The position numbers and the translations under genes were made by a program. Positions 5,921 through 7,527 of a stretch of 7,527 bases of DNA are shown here, in pieces. Source of the stretch: Bacteroidales bacterium UBA3808 (GTDB lineage Bacteria > Bacteroidota > Bacteroidia > Bacteroidales > Paludibacteraceae); NCBI GenBank assembly GCA_002369075.1, contig DFEG01000042.1, forward strand, positions 2,983 through 10,509. The letters run 5' to 3'. Numbering within the stretch: position 1 is the stretch's first letter; every line of letters begins with the position of its first letter. Below the pieces are notes generated by a model. It had not been told where the DNA came from, ran no database searches, and was given only the letters and a program-made list of their open reading frames with translations.

Positions 5921-5956
5921 AAAAATGCACTTTGAGTTTACATTGTGCATTTTTTT
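5921..5956 (+). terminator. Intrinsic terminator after the glycosidase gene
   Basis: AAAAATGCAC (5921-5930) and GTGCATTTTT (5945-5954) form a 10-bp stem with a 14-base loop, running into a T-tract to 5956. It lies 20 bases past the TAA at 5898-5900 and ends one base before the next promoter's -33 element. The A-rich left arm makes it potentially bidirectional. Confidence 0.8.
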
Positions 5957-5957
5957 C

Positions 5958-5988
5958 TTGCGTATGTCGAAAAAAAGTTGTAATTTTG
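5958..5988 (+). promoter_or_regulatory. Bacteroidota-type promoter for the NifU-like/GGGtGRT pair
   Basis: TTG (5958-5960), 20 bases, then TAATTTTG (5981-5988), followed by C. This matches the -33/-7 pattern with the same spacing as the promoter at 2121-2151. The predicted leader before ATG 6102 is about 105 bases. Confidence 0.72.
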
Positions 5989-6037
5989 CACCGCAAAATG
6001 TGTGGAGCGAAGAAATAGAAGCAGACGCCGCACATGA

Positions 6038-6059
6038 ATGCGTGGCGCATAAACGCCAT
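6038..6059 (+). repeat. Two overlapping, mutually exclusive leader hairpins
   Basis: ATGCG/CGCAT (6038-6042 and 6046-6050, 3-base loop) competes with TGGCG/CGCCA (6043-6047 and 6054-6058, 6-base loop). Both lie in the untranslated leader of the NifU-like gene, about 45-60 bases before its ATG. The stems are short, so a switching role is only a suggestion. Confidence 0.3.
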
Positions 6060-6101
6060 AAAAGAAAGACTATTTTTAAAACAATCAATAATTTTAGACA
6101 C

Positions 6102-6803
6102 ATGATTTATTCGAAAGAAGTACAAGAAATGTGCGTGGTAGCGAAGGGTCCGAAGCACGGACCGGCGCCTATTCCCGAAGAGGGCAAATGGGTGAAAGCT
6201 ACGGAGATCAAAGACATCTCCGGTATGACGCACGGTATCGGCTGGTGCGCCCCGCAACAGGGTTGCTGCAAGCTGAGTCTGAACGTGAAAGACGGTATCA
6301 TCGAAGAGGCACTCGTGGAGACCATCGGTTGCTCGGGTATGACCCACTCTGCTGCCATGGCGGCTGAGATTCTGCCGGGCAAGACGATCCTTGAGGCGCT
6401 GAACACCGACCTCGTTTGCGATGCGATCAACACCGCTATGCGCGAGCTGTTCCTGCAGATCGTTTATGGTCGTACGCAGTCTGCCTTCTCCGAGGGCGGT
6501 CTGGCCATCGGCGCCGGTCTGGAAGACCTCGGCAAGGGACTGGTAAGCCAGTGCGGTACGCTCTATTCCACCAAGGCAAAAGGCGTTCGTTACCTCCAGT
6601 TAACCGAGGGTTATATCACCAAGGAGTTCCTCGACGAGGACAACGAGGTGTGCGGTTACGAGTACGTACACATGGGTAAGTTCATGGACGCTGTGAAGAA
6701 GGGTGTTCCCGCTGACGAGGCGCTCAAGAGCGTTACCGGTACCTACGGCCGCACGACCAAAGAGCAAGGTGCAGTTAAATCGATTGATCCACGCAAAAAC
6801 TAA
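6102..6803 (+). CDS. NifU/IscU-like iron-sulfur scaffold-related protein
   Basis: A 233-residue cytoplasmic protein. Residues about 45-115 align with the IscU/NifU N-terminal fold: KLSLNVKDGIIEEALVETIGC (57-77), then a helix ending in LPGKTILEAL, like the GIIEDARFKTYGC and GKSLDEA parts of IscU. Cysteines are at 11, 49, 55, 56, 77, 106, 151 and 184. C77 matches the second scaffold cysteine. The usual CGD motif is replaced by CAPQQGCC (49-56), so the key Asp is missing. A C-terminal part (about 125-233) is not present in IscU. Proteins of this type are usually annotated as iron-sulfur assembly scaffolds and sit next to GGGtGRT proteins; cluster binding is inferred, not shown. ATG 6102 is preferred. 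The frame is open upstream to 5925, but that stretch contains the promoter and reads as non-conserved sequence. The downstream gene starts 12 bases after the stop. Confidence 0.85.
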   Translation: MIYSKEVQEMCVVAKGPKHGPAPIPEEGKWVKATEIKDISGMTHGIGWCAPQQGCCKLSLNVKDGIIEEALVETIGCSGMTHSAAMAAEILPGKTILEALNTDLVCDAINTAMRELFLQIVYGRTQSAFSEGGLAIGAGLEDLGKGLVSQCGTLYSTKAKGVRYLQLTEGYITKEFLDEDNEVCGYEYVHMGKFMDAVKKGVPADEALKSVTGTYGRTTKEQGAVKSIDPRKN

Positions 6804-6808
6804 GGAGG
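6804..6808 (+). promoter_or_regulatory. Strong Shine-Dalgarno for the GGGtGRT gene
   Basis: GGAGG directly follows the TAA of the upstream gene and lies 7 bases before ATG 6816. It fixes the start of the partial downstream gene. None of the other genes in this window has such a site, in line with the weak use of Shine-Dalgarno sequences in this phylum. Confidence 0.75.
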
Positions 6809-6815
6809 AGAGACT

Positions 6816-7527
6816 ATGATTCGTGAAGTAAAATTTGAGTCGCAAGACCGCCGCGAGAAACAGATTCTCGCCGCTCTGAACGCTAACGGTATCGCTTCCA
6901 TCGAGGAGGCTAACCAGATTTGCGAGCAATACGGCCTCGATCCTTATCTGACCTGCGAGGAGACCCAACGTATTTGTTTTGAGAACGCGAAATGGGCTTA
7001 CGTGGTAGGTACCGCAATCGCGCTGAAGAAAGGCTGCAAGAACGCCGCTGACGCTGCCGAGGCAATCGGTATCGGTCTGCAGTCCTTCTGTATCCCGGGT
7101 TCAGTAGCTGATGACCGCAAGGTTGGTATCGGTCACGGTAACCTCGCTGCCCGTCTGCTCCGCGAGGAGACACAGTGCTTCGCTTTCCTCGCCGGCCACG
7201 AGTCCTTCGCTGCCGCTGAGGGTGCTATCAAGATCGCTGAGATGGCAAACAAGGTGCGTAAGAACCCGCTCCGCTGCATATTGAACGGTCTGGGCAAAGA
7301 CGCTGCTATGATCATCAGCCGTATCAACGGATTTACGTATGTACAGACCGAGTTCGACTATTTCACGGGCGAACTGAAGATCGTTCGCAAGAAAGCTTAC
7401 AGTGACGGTCCGCGTGCAAAGGTTAACTGCTACGGCGCAGACGATGTGCGCGAGGGTGTAGCTATCCTCTGGCACGAGAACGTGGATGTATCCATCACCG
7501 GTAACTCCACCAACCCGACCCGCTTCC
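6816..7527 (+). CDS. GGGtGRT-family protein, 5' part (runs off the window)
   Basis: The frame is open from ATG 6816 to the window edge, giving 237 residues with no stop. From memory, full-length relatives are about 330 residues, so roughly 100 C-terminal residues are missing here, probably including the Gly-rich motif that names the family. Recognisable segments are MIREVKFESQDRREKQIL at the start, YGLDPYLTCEETQRICFENA (about 40-59), FCIPGSVADDRKVGIGHGNL (about 91-110), and FAFLAGHESFAAAEGA (about 121-136). Cysteines occur in LTCEE, RICFE, KGCKN, SFCIP, TQCFA, LRCIL and VNCYG. There is no signal peptide or membrane segment, so it is probably cytoplasmic. Its function is not established to my knowledge. 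Its tight spacing to the NifU-like gene and strong ribosome site suggest the two proteins act together. Codon use (CGT, GGT, ATC, AAG) suggests good expression. Confidence 0.85.
   Translation, partial: MIREVKFESQDRREKQILAALNANGIASIEEANQICEQYGLDPYLTCEETQRICFENAKWAYVVGTAIALKKGCKNAADAAEAIGIGLQSFCIPGSVADDRKVGIGHGNLAARLLREETQCFAFLAGHESFAAAEGAIKIAEMANKVRKNPLRCILNGLGKDAAMIISRINGFTYVQTEFDYFTGELKIVRKKAYSDGPRAKVNCYGADDVREGVAILWHENVDVSITGNSTNPTRF

Noticed and set aside
5925..6101. The NifU-like reading frame stays open upstream, allowing a 292-residue protein with 59 extra residues.
   Set aside because: The extension covers part of the terminator and the whole promoter, and it reads as Lys/His/Cys-rich non-conserved sequence. 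ATG 6102 gives the expected N-terminus.

Overview
The window looks like a chromosomal segment of a Bacteroidota, probably Bacteroidales. Promoter-like sites fit the TTG/TTTG - about 20 nt - TAnnTTTG pattern of that phylum. Most starts have A/T-rich leaders without a Shine-Dalgarno, a secreted protein ends in a short tail like a type IX sorting signal, and the gene families match. I cannot name the genus.

Layout. Bases 1-214 hold no convincing gene, only two perfect hairpins and a strong terminator. A minus-strand gene (215-1963) encodes a secreted multidomain protein with two near-identical OB-fold-like repeats. A divergent promoter region (about 1964-2246) separates it from a plus-strand three-gene run. 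That run holds an NtrC-type sigma-54 activator/response regulator with no C-terminal DNA-binding domain (2247-3437), recF (3468-4619) and a secreted DigH/YngK-like glycoside hydrolase (4644-5900). A terminator at 5921-5956 is followed directly by a new promoter. That promoter serves a NifU/IscU-like protein (6102-6803) and the start of a GGGtGRT-family protein (6816 to the window edge).

The most unusual feature is a family of 7-base tandem repeats (GTCGAAA, GTTGAYA and TTTGTAC types) scattered through the three-gene run only. Stop-free variants sit in frame inside the receiver domain, RecF and the glycosidase, and add VESRKSK-like segments at what look like surface loops. A stop-containing variant spans the recF stop codon and supplies the TTG start of the next gene. 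A third variant encodes the hydrophobic core of that gene's signal peptide. The neighbouring operons have no such arrays.

The three-gene run combines regulation, DNA repair and envelope glycan processing with no obvious shared pathway, so co-transcription may be incidental. The last two genes look like a functional pair, probably linked to iron-sulfur or redox chemistry, whose exact role I do not know.
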